In this document: positions 19,827 through 28,073 of the stretch, piece after piece
How the letters are laid out: each line of letters begins with the position of its first letter
How positions within the stretch are numbered: the stretch's first letter is position 1
NCBI GenBank assembly: GCA_030680175.1
Contig: JAUXWO010000050.1
Coordinates: 124,001 to 188,000 of the forward strand
Direction of reading: 5' to 3'
DNA length: 64,000 nucleotides
Origin: Vicinamibacterales bacterium
Lineage (GTDB): Bacteria > Acidobacteriota > Vicinamibacteria > Vicinamibacterales > UBA2999
Position numbers and translations under genes: made by a program
Notes under the pieces: generated by a model
Seen by the model: the letters and a program-made list of their open reading frames with translations, nothing else
The model's database searches: none
Told to the model about the DNA's origin: nothing

Positions 19827-21229
19827 GGGTGCCGCTCAGCCTGCGCACGCGGCTGGCCATCTGGTTTGCCGCGTCGGTGCTGCTCATCCTCGCGCCGTAT
19901 CTGGCCGGCATGCTGGCGCTCCAGTGGCGCGCGATGCGCGCCAGCCTGGATCACCACCTCGAAGAGGACATGGAAGTCGTCCTCGAGATGCTCGTGGTGC
20001 GCGATGGCGCGTTCGTGTGGCGCACCGACGCCGTCCGGGATCTGGGCTATGACCACGGCGAACGGCGATGGGTCGAGGTCTACGGCGACGCGGGACAGCC
20101 GTACTTCTTCCGGGGCCGCCCCGAGGATGCGGCGGTGCGCGCGGCCCTGCCGGCGCCGTCTGCGCTCGCGGACGGCATCACCAGCACGAGCACGCCGGCC
20201 GGCGCGGGCGTCCGCGTACTGCAGGTGCGCCGCGAGATCGGCGAACGCGACGTCCATGTGCGGGTGGCCCGCAGTGAGGACGGCCTCTACGAGTCGCTTC
20301 GCTGGATCGTCGTGCTGCTCGTCATCAGCGTGCCGCTCGCGGTGCTCTTCGCCGCGATGGCCGGCTACGTGATTTCCGGGTACGCCCTGTCGCCCCTGGC
20401 GCGCATGGCCGCACGCGCCAGGACCATCAGCGCGGATCGGCTCTCCGAGCGCCTGCCGGTCGAGGCGCCCGCCGACGAGCTCGGCCAGCTGGCCGTCGTC
20501 TTCAACGAGACGTTCACGCGCCTGGAGCAGTCGTTCGAGCGCTTGAAGCGCTTCACGGCCGACGCCTCACACGAGCTCCGCACGCCGCTGACGGCCCTTC
20601 GCAGCGTCGGGGAAGTCGTCTTGCGTGACCCGCAGCCGGCCCCGGCGTACCGCGAAGCCATCGGGAGCATGCTCGAGGAGACCGATCGGCTCTCGCAACT
20701 GCTGGATGCGCTGCTCACGCTGTCACGCTGGGAAAGCGGGCGCGTGCCGCTGGTGGCCTCCCGCGTGGACCTCGGAGCCGTCGCGACCGAGGTGGCCTCG
20801 CAGCTCGCCGTACTGGCCGAGGAGCGCGAAGTCGCGGTGACGGTCGCGATCGAGGCGCCTCTGCCGGTCAGTGGTGACGAGACCATGCTCCGGCAGGCCC
20901 TGATGAATGTCGTCGACAACGCCATCAAGTTCGCGCCCGTCGGCGGGCGCGTCCGCCTCACCGGCTGGAGCGACGACGTGGCGTGCCACGTCGCTGTTGA
21001 CGACGACGGGCCCGGCATTCCGTCGGCGCAGCGTGCCTTCGTGCGCGAGCGGTTCTACCGGATCGACGACGAACGGACGCGGACCACGCGAGGCGCGGGG
21101 CTTGGCCTCGCCATCGTGGAGTGGGCCCTGACCGCGCACGACGGCCGCCTGGACATCCTGGACAGCCCGCTCGGAGGCGCCCGCCTCGTGCTCACCCTGC
21201 CTCGCGCCGGCGTCCAGGCCGCTTCCTGA
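19823..21229 (+). CDS. HAMP sensor histidine kinase partner of the OmpR-type regulator
   Basis: The 468-residue inner-membrane kinase has two transmembrane segments (about 10-33 and 158-182) that bracket a periplasmic sensor region of about 120 residues, then HAMP, HisKA (phospho-acceptor His250 in DASHELRTPL) and HATPase_c with N box (NVVDNAIKFAP), DDDGPGIP and RGAGLGLAIVEW. It overlaps the regulator gene by 4 bp (GTGA), so translation is coupled. The periplasmic sensor has no recognised domain and no heme motif; it could sense redox state, metal or envelope conditions. It is transcribed toward the cytochrome gene with a 135-bp gap holding a shared motif. Confidence 0.95.
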   Translation: MRVPLSLRTRLAIWFAASVLLILAPYLAGMLALQWRAMRASLDHHLEEDMEVVLEMLVVRDGAFVWRTDAVRDLGYDHGERRWVEVYGDAGQPYFFRGRPEDAAVRAALPAPSALADGITSTSTPAGAGVRVLQVRREIGERDVHVRVARSEDGLYESLRWIVVLLVISVPLAVLFAAMAGYVISGYALSPLARMAARARTISADRLSERLPVEAPADELGQLAVVFNETFTRLEQSFERLKRFTADASHELRTPLTALRSVGEVVLRDPQPAPAYREAIGSMLEETDRLSQLLDALLTLSRWESGRVPLVASRVDLGAVATEVASQLAVLAEEREVAVTVAIEAPLPVSGDETMLRQALMNVVDNAIKFAPVGGRVRLTGWSDDVACHVAVDDDGPGIPSAQRAFVRERFYRIDDERTRTTRGAGLGLAIVEWALTAHDGRLDILDSPLGGARLVLTLPRAGVQAAS

Positions 21230-21233
21230 CGGC

Positions 21234-21252
21234 GAATTCAGGATCACTTCAG
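21234..21252. promoter_or_regulatory. Candidate response-regulator site upstream of the cytochrome operon
   Basis: GAATTCAGG (21234-21242), identical to the motif before the regulator gene, is followed by a second TTCAG at 21248. The two TTCAG blocks (21237 and 21248) are 11 bp apart, the direct-repeat period used by OmpR/PhoB-type regulators. It lies 113 bp before the cytochrome ATG. The function is inferred. Confidence 0.5.
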
Positions 21253-21364
21253 ATACACGCGCCGCCAGGAGTTCTAGACTCCGAGCATGGGCGCCACGTC
21301 TGGGTCTCAACGGCGCGGGCCGGCGAGGCAGGCGCTCAGCGCTCAGCGAAGGGGTGGTGTACTC

Positions 21365-22288
21365 ATGTCGACACGTCATTGGAGAGGCCTTGCCGGCGCC
21401 CTCGCCGTTCTGGCGATGGTGGTCGGGTGGGCGGTGGCGTCCGCGCAGCCACGGGTGCAGCAGACCGTTGACTGGACGGCGGTGAGTCCGGAGTTCGAGG
21501 GCGCCACCTACGTCAACGATCCAGCCACCTGCCAGACCTGCCACGAAGAGGTCATGGAGACTTACGCACACACGACGCACGCCAGGGCGTTCGACCTCGC
21601 GAGCGACCCGGCGGGGCAATGCGAGAGCTGCCACGGCCCCCGGAGCAAACACATCGAGGACCCGACGGACGTGCTCGCGTTTGCCACCTTGCCGGCGCGG
21701 ACGCAGTCCGCGGTCTGCCTGCAGTGCCACGAAGGCGGATCGCGCATGGGGTTCAAGGCCGGCGCGCACCAGTCGAATGACGTGAGCTGCGCGTCCTGCC
21801 ACCAGGTGATGGAACAACGCAGCGACAGCGCCCTGCTCATCACGGCCTCGACCACAGAGACCTGCTACACCTGTCACGCAGACGTCCGGGGCGACCTGAA
21901 CAAGATGTCCCACCACCCCGTGCGCGAGGGGAAGATGGACTGCGCGAGCTGCCACAACACGCACGGCGCCACGCCGGGGCTGCTCGTCAAGGCGACGCTG
22001 AACGACACCTGCTACACCTGTCACGCCGACAAGCGCGGGCCGTTCCTGTGGGAGCACGCGCCCGTGCGCGAGAGCTGCGCGAATTGCCATACGCCGCACG
22101 GGTCCAATCATCGGACGCTGCTGACGAGCAAGGACCCGTTCCAGTGCCTCACCTGCCACTCCTACGGCGGGCACATCAACCTGCCTCGCTACAACCGCGT
22201 CAGCAATCCCTACGGCCAGGGATGCTCGAACTGCCACATCACGCCTCACGGGTCGAACCATCCGTCCGGCGCGAAGCTCACCCGTTAA
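21365..22288 (+). CDS. Decaheme c-type cytochrome (DmsE/MtrA type)
   Basis: The 307-residue protein has a signal peptide (GLAGALAVLAMVVGWAVASAQP) and exactly ten CxxCH heme-binding motifs (CQTCH, CESCH, CLQCH, CASCH, CYTCH, CASCH, CYTCH, CANCH, CLTCH, CSNCH), the count and spacing of the DmsE/MtrA periplasmic decaheme family. In known systems such a protein is plugged into an MtrB-like porin and carries electrons through the outer membrane. The next gene encodes such a porin 11 bp downstream, which strongly supports this role. The ATG at 21365 follows a purine-rich GAAGGGGTGGTG region; an in-frame ATG at 21287 would put an uncleavable extension before the signal peptide. Confidence 0.95.
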   Translation: MSTRHWRGLAGALAVLAMVVGWAVASAQPRVQQTVDWTAVSPEFEGATYVNDPATCQTCHEEVMETYAHTTHARAFDLASDPAGQCESCHGPRSKHIEDPTDVLAFATLPARTQSAVCLQCHEGGSRMGFKAGAHQSNDVSCASCHQVMEQRSDSALLITASTTETCYTCHADVRGDLNKMSHHPVREGKMDCASCHNTHGATPGLLVKATLNDTCYTCHADKRGPFLWEHAPVRESCANCHTPHGSNHRTLLTSKDPFQCLTCHSYGGHINLPRYNRVSNPYGQGCSNCHITPHGSNHPSGAKLTR

Positions 22289-22299
22289 AGGAGATGGCC

Positions 22300-24759
22300 A
22301 TGACGAGACGACTGATGATTCCAGCGCTGCTGGCAGTCCTTGCGGCCGCTCCCGCGTCCGCGCAGCCGGCGCCGTCCGAGCCGCGTCCGGTCCAGGTGAC
22401 CGGCGCGGTCACGACAGGCGTCGAGCAGGTCGACAACGACACGAATTCGAGCAAGCTGACGGAGTACCGTGACTTCCGCAGCGACTTCTTCCTGTCCGGC
22501 GTTCGCTTTGCGCTGGCCGCGCCCGCCAATGGGGTCTGGGCCGACTTCCGGAGCGTGAACCTCGGCCGCCGGGATCAGGGGATCGACGCGCTGGTGCGAC
22601 GCCCCGGGGCGTGGTCACTGCACGCCGCATGGAGCGCCTTGCCACACAACTTCAGCAACAAGGCACAGACCCCGTTCATCGACCGGGGCGCGGGACTCCT
22701 GACCCTGCCCGGCACGGTGCCCATCACGTTCAAGCGGCTGGCGACCGTCGCCGCCGACGCCCCGGGGGTCGTGGCGAGTGACAACCTGGTTGCGGCCTAC
22801 CAGTCGACCTCACTGCGGGCGACACCGCTCGCCACCGACAGGACCACAGGCCGCTTCGGCGCGTCGTGGTCTGGCACGGGACCCTTCACGTTCGGCCTCG
22901 TCTGGGATCGGCGTGCCGTCTCCGGTACGCGGTCGTCGTTCGGACCGATCGGCGACCGCCCGCCGCGCACGTTGAACGTTCAGATCGCCGAGCCGGTGGA
23001 CCACGCCACCAACGACGTCACCCTCTCGGTGGAGCATGCGGGCCGCCAGACACAGGCGCGCCTGGAGTACCTGTTTTCCGACTTCAGCAACGGGATCGAC
23101 ACGCTGACCTGGCAGAACGTGTTCGCGTCGCCGGCGCCGGGCGCCACGTCGGACCTCTGGGATCGGGCCGTGTCGGTGTACGGACGCCGCCCGCTCTCGC
23201 CGGACAACCAGTACCACAACGTCACGGGCACGGTGGGCCGCAACCTGCCCGCCGACAGCCGGATCACGGCGACGATCGCCGTGGGACGGCTCGAGCAGAA
23301 CCAGGCCCTGCTGCCCTACAGCTTCAACAACGACATCCTCGCCGTCCAGGCGTTACCCCGCGCCTCGGCCAATACGGAGATGGTCACGCGCCACCTCGCT
23401 GCCGACTACGTCATCAACCCGGCGCCGCGGCTGAACATGCGGGTCTGGGCGCGTCATTACGGGCTCACGAACAACACGCCCGAGAGCCAGTGGCAGTACG
23501 TGACCTCCGACACGGCAAACCTGAACGGGACCACGTCCTACAAGAACCGCCGGGTGAACCTGGCGTATGGGTACGACCGGACCACCGCAGGCGCCGACGC
23601 CACCTACCGGCTGCCGTCGCGGTCGGCCCTCACGATCGGCTACGAGCGGGAGGACATCGGCCGTGACTATCGCGAAGCGGACACGCTCGAGCAGCGGCTC
23701 ACCGCGTCCTTCCGGGCGCGACCCGTGCGATGGATGAACGTGCGTGCGCGGTACGTCTTCGGCGTGCGCGACGGAGACGGCTACAACGGGACCGTCACAC
23801 AGCAGAGCTACTGGTACGCACGGGCGGACGCCGGCACCGACAACGACAACCCCGGCTACACCTTCAGCAATCACCCCGACATGCGCCGCTACGACGTCTC
23901 CGATCGGAGGCGGCACCAGGGAGAGTTCAAGGTCGACCTGTCGCCAGGCGACCTCGTCGCCCTCTCGGGTTTCGCGCGATACCGGCGGGACGACTTCGAT
24001 TCGAGCGTGGTGTCGTCGCAGCCGCTCCTGGGATCGAGCCTCGCGGATCAGGCGGCCAGCACCCCCGGAGATCAACTCGGCTGGCTGGAGGACACGCGCC
24101 TGCGGTACGGCGTGGACCTCTTCGTCATGCCACGAGACGGCGTGACGCTGAACGCGTTTGTCGCCTACGACCTCGGCACGAGCGCCCAGCGGTCGCTCGA
24201 GTACAACGAGAACAACAAGCAGAACCCGTCGGCCGTGGCGCTCGCGGAACTGGGGCCGTGGACCCGCGCCGGGAGTCAGTGGACGGCCGACTTCGACGAC
24301 CGCACCTGGAGCGGAGGGCTGGGGGGGGCGCTGGCGCTGGTCCCCGACCGCGCGACGCTCACCCTCGACTACACCCTGTCACTCGCGGCCGTGGACATCG
24401 ACTACGGCGGCTTCGGCGTCACCAACTGGGACGGCACGCCGTTTCCGCCCAATCACCAGTTCGCGTTCTCTACGCCGCCGACGATTCGCGAGGACCTGCA
24501 CGCGTTGGGCGCCCGCGTCGAAGTGCGGCTCACGCGGGCCGTCGTCGTGCTCGCCAGCTACCGCTACGAGCGGTACGTGCTGGAGGACTGGCAGCAAGGA
24601 TCGAACTTCCCCTGGGTGGAGGAAGTCGGCAGCGAGTTCCAGCTGCGGGACACCTCACGGTCGCATCAGTGGGGCAACCGGCTCTTCAATCTCGGGACCT
24701 ACCTCGCCCCCACCTACCGCGCGCACATCGCATTCGTGGGTGTGACGACGCGGTTCTGA
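22300..24759 (+). CDS. MtrB/PioB-family outer-membrane beta-barrel
   Basis: The 819-residue protein has a signal peptide (MTRRLMIPALLAVLAAAPASAQP) and then alternating amphipathic beta-strands rich in Tyr, Arg and Asp (RLNMRVWARHYGL, RTTAGADATYRLPSRSALTI), ending in a strand with terminal Phe (AHIAFVGVTTRF), the usual barrel-assembly signal. Length and layout fit the 26- to 28-strand MtrB/PioB porins that sheath a decaheme cytochrome. The N-terminal CxxC of Shewanella MtrB is absent, as in PioB. The ATG at 22300 has AAAGGAG at 22287-22293; an ATG at 22294 directly abuts that site and is less likely. No MtrC-like surface cytochrome follows. Confidence 0.9.
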   Translation: MTRRLMIPALLAVLAAAPASAQPAPSEPRPVQVTGAVTTGVEQVDNDTNSSKLTEYRDFRSDFFLSGVRFALAAPANGVWADFRSVNLGRRDQGIDALVRRPGAWSLHAAWSALPHNFSNKAQTPFIDRGAGLLTLPGTVPITFKRLATVAADAPGVVASDNLVAAYQSTSLRATPLATDRTTGRFGASWSGTGPFTFGLVWDRRAVSGTRSSFGPIGDRPPRTLNVQIAEPVDHATNDVTLSVEHAGRQTQARLEYLFSDFSNGIDTLTWQNVFASPAPGATSDLWDRAVSVYGRRPLSPDNQYHNVTGTVGRNLPADSRITATIAVGRLEQNQALLPYSFNNDILAVQALPRASANTEMVTRHLAADYVINPAPRLNMRVWARHYGLTNNTPESQWQYVTSDTANLNGTTSYKNRRVNLAYGYDRTTAGADATYRLPSRSALTIGYEREDIGRDYREADTLEQRLTASFRARPVRWMNVRARYVFGVRDGDGYNGTVTQQSYWYARADAGTDNDNPGYTFSNHPDMRRYDVSDRRRHQGEFKVDLSPGDLVALSGFARYRRDDFDSSVVSSQPLLGSSLADQAASTPGDQLGWLEDTRLRYGVDLFVMPRDGVTLNAFVAYDLGTSAQRSLEYNENNKQNPSAVALAELGPWTRAGSQWTADFDDRTWSGGLGGALALVPDRATLTLDYTLSLAAVDIDYGGFGVTNWDGTPFPPNHQFAFSTPPTIREDLHALGARVEVRLTRAVVVLASYRYERYVLEDWQQGSNFPWVEEVGSEFQLRDTSRSHQWGNRLFNLGTYLAPTYRAHIAFVGVTTRF

Positions 24760-24915
24760 CGGGTCCGACGGGTCCGACGGGTCCGGCGGGTCCGGCGGGT
24801 CCGATGGGTCCGGCGGGTCCGCCGGGTCCGGCGGGTCCGCTTGCCCTGAGCGCCGTCGAAGGGCCTGCCCTGAGCGCAGTCGAGGGGCTTGCCCTGGGCG
24901 AAAGTCGAGGGGCGG
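24757..24915. repeat. GGGTCCGGC tandem repeat and CCCTGAGCGCAGTCGAAGGG palindromes
   Basis: Ten 9-bp GGGTCCGRC units (24760-24845) start at the stop codon of the porin gene. Three copies of an interrupted palindrome, CCCTGAGCGCAGTCGAGGGG or variants, follow (24843-24912). The second type is a common dispersed palindrome in environmental bacteria. One frame would encode collagen-like Gly-Pro-X, but there is no start signal or gene context. The block fills the gap between convergent genes. Confidence 0.75.
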
Positions 24916-24917
24916 CG

Positions 24918-25472
24918 TTACTCGATCCGCGCGAACTCCTGGCGGCTCGGCGGGAACCACGTCTTGCCCTCGTCCGGGCTGAAGGCGCTCTCGATGGTCA
25001 ACGGCGTGCCCGGGGTGATCACCAGGCGGCTATGGAAACGCTGGCCGCTGGACTGGTCCGTCACGAACGTGCCGGCCCGGAGGTTGGTCATCACCAGCCG
25101 GTCGCCGTCCCAGTTGCCCTCGAAGATGTCGAGCTGACCGGTCATCGCGTCCGCCGCCGACAGCCGGTAGACGCCGTTGAAGCGGTCGTAGGCCAGGATC
25201 ACGAGCACGTCGATGGGGGCGGGGGTGAAGGGGTGCGGCCCTTCGATGAGCAGCGCCGCGCCGCCGAGAATCCGGGAGATCGTCACCCGCGTCGTGGTGT
25301 CGAGGGGGGCCGTCCGCCCTGGCAGGAAGAGCCGCACGTCGTACTCGCCCGGCAGCGAGTCCAGACGCGCCATCTCCGCGGGCGCGCCGGACCGCCAGAG
25401 CGGCTGCTCGGCCGGCTGCGCGAACGCCGGCGACCCGACGGCAAGCAGGGCGGCGACGAGGAACCAGGCCAT
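24918..25472 (-). CDS. Secreted hypothetical protein (DUF1579-like)
   Basis: The 184-residue protein has a signal peptide (MAWFLVAALLAVGSPAFAQP) and a beta-rich mature part (LLIEGPHPFTPAPIDVLVILAYD, GQLDIFEGNWDGDRLVMTNLR, ESAFSPDEGKTWFPPSRQEF). The pattern resembles DUF1579-type lipocalin-like proteins found in Acidobacteriota, but the match is loose. No catalytic motif is visible. The ATG at 25472 is preceded by AGGAGGAG at ideal distance, better than an in-frame upstream ATG at 25496. It is the last gene of a minus-strand run after the ABC exporter, 31 bp downstream of it. Confidence 0.7.
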   Translation of the reverse strand: MAWFLVAALLAVGSPAFAQPAEQPLWRSGAPAEMARLDSLPGEYDVRLFLPGRTAPLDTTTRVTISRILGGAALLIEGPHPFTPAPIDVLVILAYDRFNGVYRLSAADAMTGQLDIFEGNWDGDRLVMTNLRAGTFVTDQSSGQRFHSRLVITPGTPLTIESAFSPDEGKTWFPPSRQEFARIE

Positions 25473-25503
25473 CAACGTCTCCTCCTGACGCGCCACGCCG
25501 CTG

Positions 25504-27435
25504 CTAGGGCTTCGCGGCCACGCGCGCGCGCGCCCGCGCCGCCTCGCTCTCGCTCCAGTCCTCGCCCGGATTGATGAAGCGGTTCATCTCCAGCTTGTAC
25601 TGCTTGTCGTAGAGCTGCCGGTAGCGCCCATGGGCCTCGAGCAGCTCATCGTGCGATCCGCACTCGACGATCTCGCCGCCCTCGAGCACCAGAATCTGAT
25701 CCGCGCTGCGAATCGTCGAGAGGCGGTGCGCGATGACGAACGTCGTGCGGCCCGCGCGCAGGTGCCGCAGGCCATCCTGGATCATCTCCTCGCTCTCGCT
25801 GTCGAGCGACGAGGTCGCCTCGTCGAGGAACAGCACCCGCGGGTTCGCCAGGATCGCGCGCGCGATCGACACACGCTGCCGCTGCCCGCCCGACAACTTG
25901 ATCCCGCGCTCCCCGACGATCGTCTCGTAGCCCTCGGGGAAGCGCTCGATGAACTCCTCGCAGTGGGCGATGCGGCACGCGGCCTTGATCTCGTCGAGCG
26001 TCGCGCCGGGGCGCGAGTAGCCGATGTTCTCGGCGATGGTGCCGTCGAACAGGAAGTTCTCCTGCAGCACCGACGCCGTCTGCGCGCGGTAGTCGTGCAG
26101 GCGAATGGAACCCAGGTCGCGGCCGTCCACGAGGATGCGCCCCTTCAGCGGGCGGTTGAACGCCATCACCAGGCTGATAAGCGTGCTCTTCCCCGACCCG
26201 CTCGATCCCACCAGCGCCGTCGTCGTGCCCGCGTGCGCCTCGAAGCTCACGCCCTTCAGCACGGGCTGGCCCTCGTGGTACTCGAACCACACGTCCTCGA
26301 ACGCGATCTCGCCCTGCAGGCGGCCCATGTCCGCCTTGCCCTCATCCTCATCGTCCTCGGTGGCCATGTCGAGGATCTCGCGGATGCGCTCGAGCCCGGC
26401 AAACGCCTCCGTCATCTGGGTCCCGATGGAGGCGATGCCGACAAGCGGCGCCGCCACGAGCCCGATAAAGAAGATGTACATGATGAAGTCGCCGAGCGTC
26501 ATCTGGCCGGCGAGGATGGCGTTGCCGCCCATCCAGATCATGATGACGCCGACGACGCCGATGATGACGGTGCTGCCGGCGGTCGTGGCGGACACGCCGG
26601 TCATCGACGTGGCGATGTTGCGGAAGAGCCGGTGCGCGCCCTTCGCGAACACGATCTCCTCGCGCTTCTCGGCCGTGTAGCTCTTCACCACGCGGATGCC
26701 GCCGAGCGATTCTGTGAGCCGCCCCGTGACCTCGGCGTTGATCCTTCCGCGCTCGCGGAAGAGCGGGCGCAGCGTCTTGAACGCGTACGCCATGCCGCCG
26801 CCGAAGATGCCCAGCACGATGAAGGTGACGATGGTCAGCTTCCAGTTCAGGTACAGGAGCACCCCGAGGCCGAGGACCGCCGTGACGAGGCCGCCGATGA
26901 GCTGCACGAGGCCGGTCCCGACGAGGTTCCTGATGCCCTCGGCGTCCGACATGATGCGCGCCACCAGCACGCCGCTCTGCGTCGAGTCGAAGTAACGCAC
27001 CGGCAGGCGCACGACCTGCGCCTGCACCCGCTTCCGCATGTCCGTGATCGCGCGCTGCGCGGCCACGCCCAGGATCTGCGAGAGGCCGAAGGAGGTGATG
27101 GCCTGGATGATGGTGGCGACGCCGCCGGCGATGGCAATCGGCAGCAGCAGGTCATGGCGCTGGTTGCCGATCACCTCGTCGATCACGTACTTCGACGAGG
27201 CCGGGAGCACCAGCCCGGCCAGCCGGCTGACGAGCATCAGCGTCAGGCCGATGCCCAGGCGCCGGCGGTGCGCCCAGAGCAGCGCGCGCGCCTCGGCCCA
27301 CGCGGCCTTCATCGACACGGGCTTCTTGGGCGTGCCCGCGGGACCGGCGGCCTGCGCGTGCGCCGCGGCAGACCGCCCCCCACTCGACCGCTCGGCGCGT
27401 TTCATGCTGGGCGTGGGAGGACGGAGGAGGGACAT
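25504..27435 (-). CDS. ABC transporter, fused permease and ATPase (MsbA/exporter type)
   Basis: The 643-residue half-transporter has a disordered N-terminal extension (about 1-40), six transmembrane segments (about 55-340) and a C-terminal ATPase with Walker A GSSGSGKST, Q-loop (LQENFLFDGT), signature LSGGQRQR, Walker B VLFLDEATS and H-loop IAHRLST. It would act as a homodimeric exporter of lipids, peptides or drugs at the inner membrane; the substrate is unknown. The transmembrane part ends in an acidic tract (TEDDEDEGKAD). The ATG at 27435 lies in repeat sequence; an internal Met at residue 11 is an alternative start. Confidence 0.95.
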   Translation of the reverse strand: MSLLRPPTPSMKRAERSSGGRSAAAHAQAAGPAGTPKKPVSMKAAWAEARALLWAHRRRLGIGLTLMLVSRLAGLVLPASSKYVIDEVIGNQRHDLLLPIAIAGGVATIIQAITSFGLSQILGVAAQRAITDMRKRVQAQVVRLPVRYFDSTQSGVLVARIMSDAEGIRNLVGTGLVQLIGGLVTAVLGLGVLLYLNWKLTIVTFIVLGIFGGGMAYAFKTLRPLFRERGRINAEVTGRLTESLGGIRVVKSYTAEKREEIVFAKGAHRLFRNIATSMTGVSATTAGSTVIIGVVGVIMIWMGGNAILAGQMTLGDFIMYIFFIGLVAAPLVGIASIGTQMTEAFAGLERIREILDMATEDDEDEGKADMGRLQGEIAFEDVWFEYHEGQPVLKGVSFEAHAGTTTALVGSSGSGKSTLISLVMAFNRPLKGRILVDGRDLGSIRLHDYRAQTASVLQENFLFDGTIAENIGYSRPGATLDEIKAACRIAHCEEFIERFPEGYETIVGERGIKLSGGQRQRVSIARAILANPRVLFLDEATSSLDSESEEMIQDGLRHLRAGRTTFVIAHRLSTIRSADQILVLEGGEIVECGSHDELLEAHGRYRQLYDKQYKLEMNRFINPGEDWSESEAARARARVAAKP

Positions 27436-27439
27436 GGGG

Positions 27440-27545
27440 ACTATCGGGTGTCGGCCATCGGCGATCAGCTATCGGCGATCAGCAATCTACTATCAGCTGT
27501 ACAGCTTACCGGACGCCGGGAGCCGAGAGCTGACAGCCGAAAGCC
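27440..27545. repeat. TATCGGCGATCAGC repeat with opposing arms
   Basis: The ATCAGCTATCGGCGATCAGCAATC segment is followed by AGCTGTACAGCTTACC and GAGAGCTGACAGCCGAAAGCC, so the two halves are partly complementary. The repeat fills the ApaG-to-ABC-transporter gap. Confidence 0.65.
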
Positions 27546-27557
27546 ATCAACCCTTCC

Positions 27558-27941
27558 TCAATTGAGGGCATGCGGCACGGCCAGCGTGAAGGGCGCGATG
27601 GCCGCCTCGAACGTGGCGCCGTCGGGGGTGACCATGGTGTAGCTGCCGTGCATCGTGCCCACGGCGGTCGTGAGCGGACAGAAGCTCGTGTACTCGAACG
27701 TGTCGCCGGGCTTCAGCACGGGCTGCTCCCCCACGACGCCTGGCCCGCGCACTTCCTGTTCCTCGCCGTCGGCGTTCGTGATGATCCAGTGCCGGCTCAC
27801 GAGCTGCGCCGTTCCGTCCCCTTCGTTCGAGATCTTCACCCGGTACGCAAAGAAGTACTGCTGCTCCTGCGTCGAGCTGCGCTCCGGAATGAACCGGCTC
27901 TCGACTTCCACCTTGATGCCGTTGGTCACGCTGGTACCCAC
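27558..27941 (-). CDS. apaG: ApaG family protein
   Basis: The 127-residue protein is a single Fn3-like ApaG domain. Characteristic parts are YFFAYRVKISNEG, VSRHWIITNADG, VRGPGVVGEQPVLKPGDTFEYTSFCPL and GTMHGSYTMV. ApaG is linked to Co2+/Mg2+ resistance and Ap4A levels in enterobacteria; its molecular task is unclear. The frame is open to 27998, but the GTG at 27941 gives the normal family length and lies 6 nt after a perfect TATAAT, so a leaderless transcript is likely. A longer form starting at 27998 would carry that hexamer inside the coding region. Confidence 0.9.
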   Translation of the reverse strand: MGTSVTNGIKVEVESRFIPERSSTQEQQYFFAYRVKISNEGDGTAQLVSRHWIITNADGEEQEVRGPGVVGEQPVLKPGDTFEYTSFCPLTTAVGTMHGSYTMVTPDGATFEAAIAPFTLAVPHALN

Positions 27942-27947
27942 CCAGTC

Positions 27948-27953
27948 ATTATA
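27948..27953 (-). promoter_or_regulatory. Perfect TATAAT six nt before the apaG GTG
   Basis: TATAAT on the minus strand ends 6 nt before GTG 27941, where transcription would be expected to begin. No Shine-Dalgarno site lies between them. The -35 region is poor. Confidence 0.5.
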
Positions 27954-28014
27954 GGGTGCCTCAGGCGCCCCGGTTGCCACGCGTTCATCTGGGGCCATGC
28001 GTCAGCGGCCGCCG

Positions 28015-28065
28015 GATGCGAGCCGAGCGCCGAGAGCCGAAAGCGGATCGCTGATCGCCGACCAC
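28015..28065. repeat. GCCGAGAGCCGAAAGCGG repeat
   Basis: A short copy of the AGCTGACAGCCGAAAGCC / TATCGGCGATCAGC family lies in the gap between the UbiD gene and apaG. Confidence 0.5.
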
Positions 28066-28073
28066 CCTCCCGT

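Noticed and set aside
23730-25574. A frame with Gly-Pro-X repeats resembling a collagen-like protein
   Set aside because: It is an alternate frame through the porin gene and the GGGTCCGGC repeat, with no start signal and no collagen-like gene context.
25630-27642. A 670-codon plus-strand frame opposite the ABC transporter gene
   Set aside because: Low-complexity Arg/His/Ala composition and exact antisense to a complete ABC exporter. Similar long antisense frames lie opposite typA (57036-59306), mdr/MFS (7446-8831), ubiD (27570-29996), ettA (30016-31800) and the M16 gene (32918-34660).
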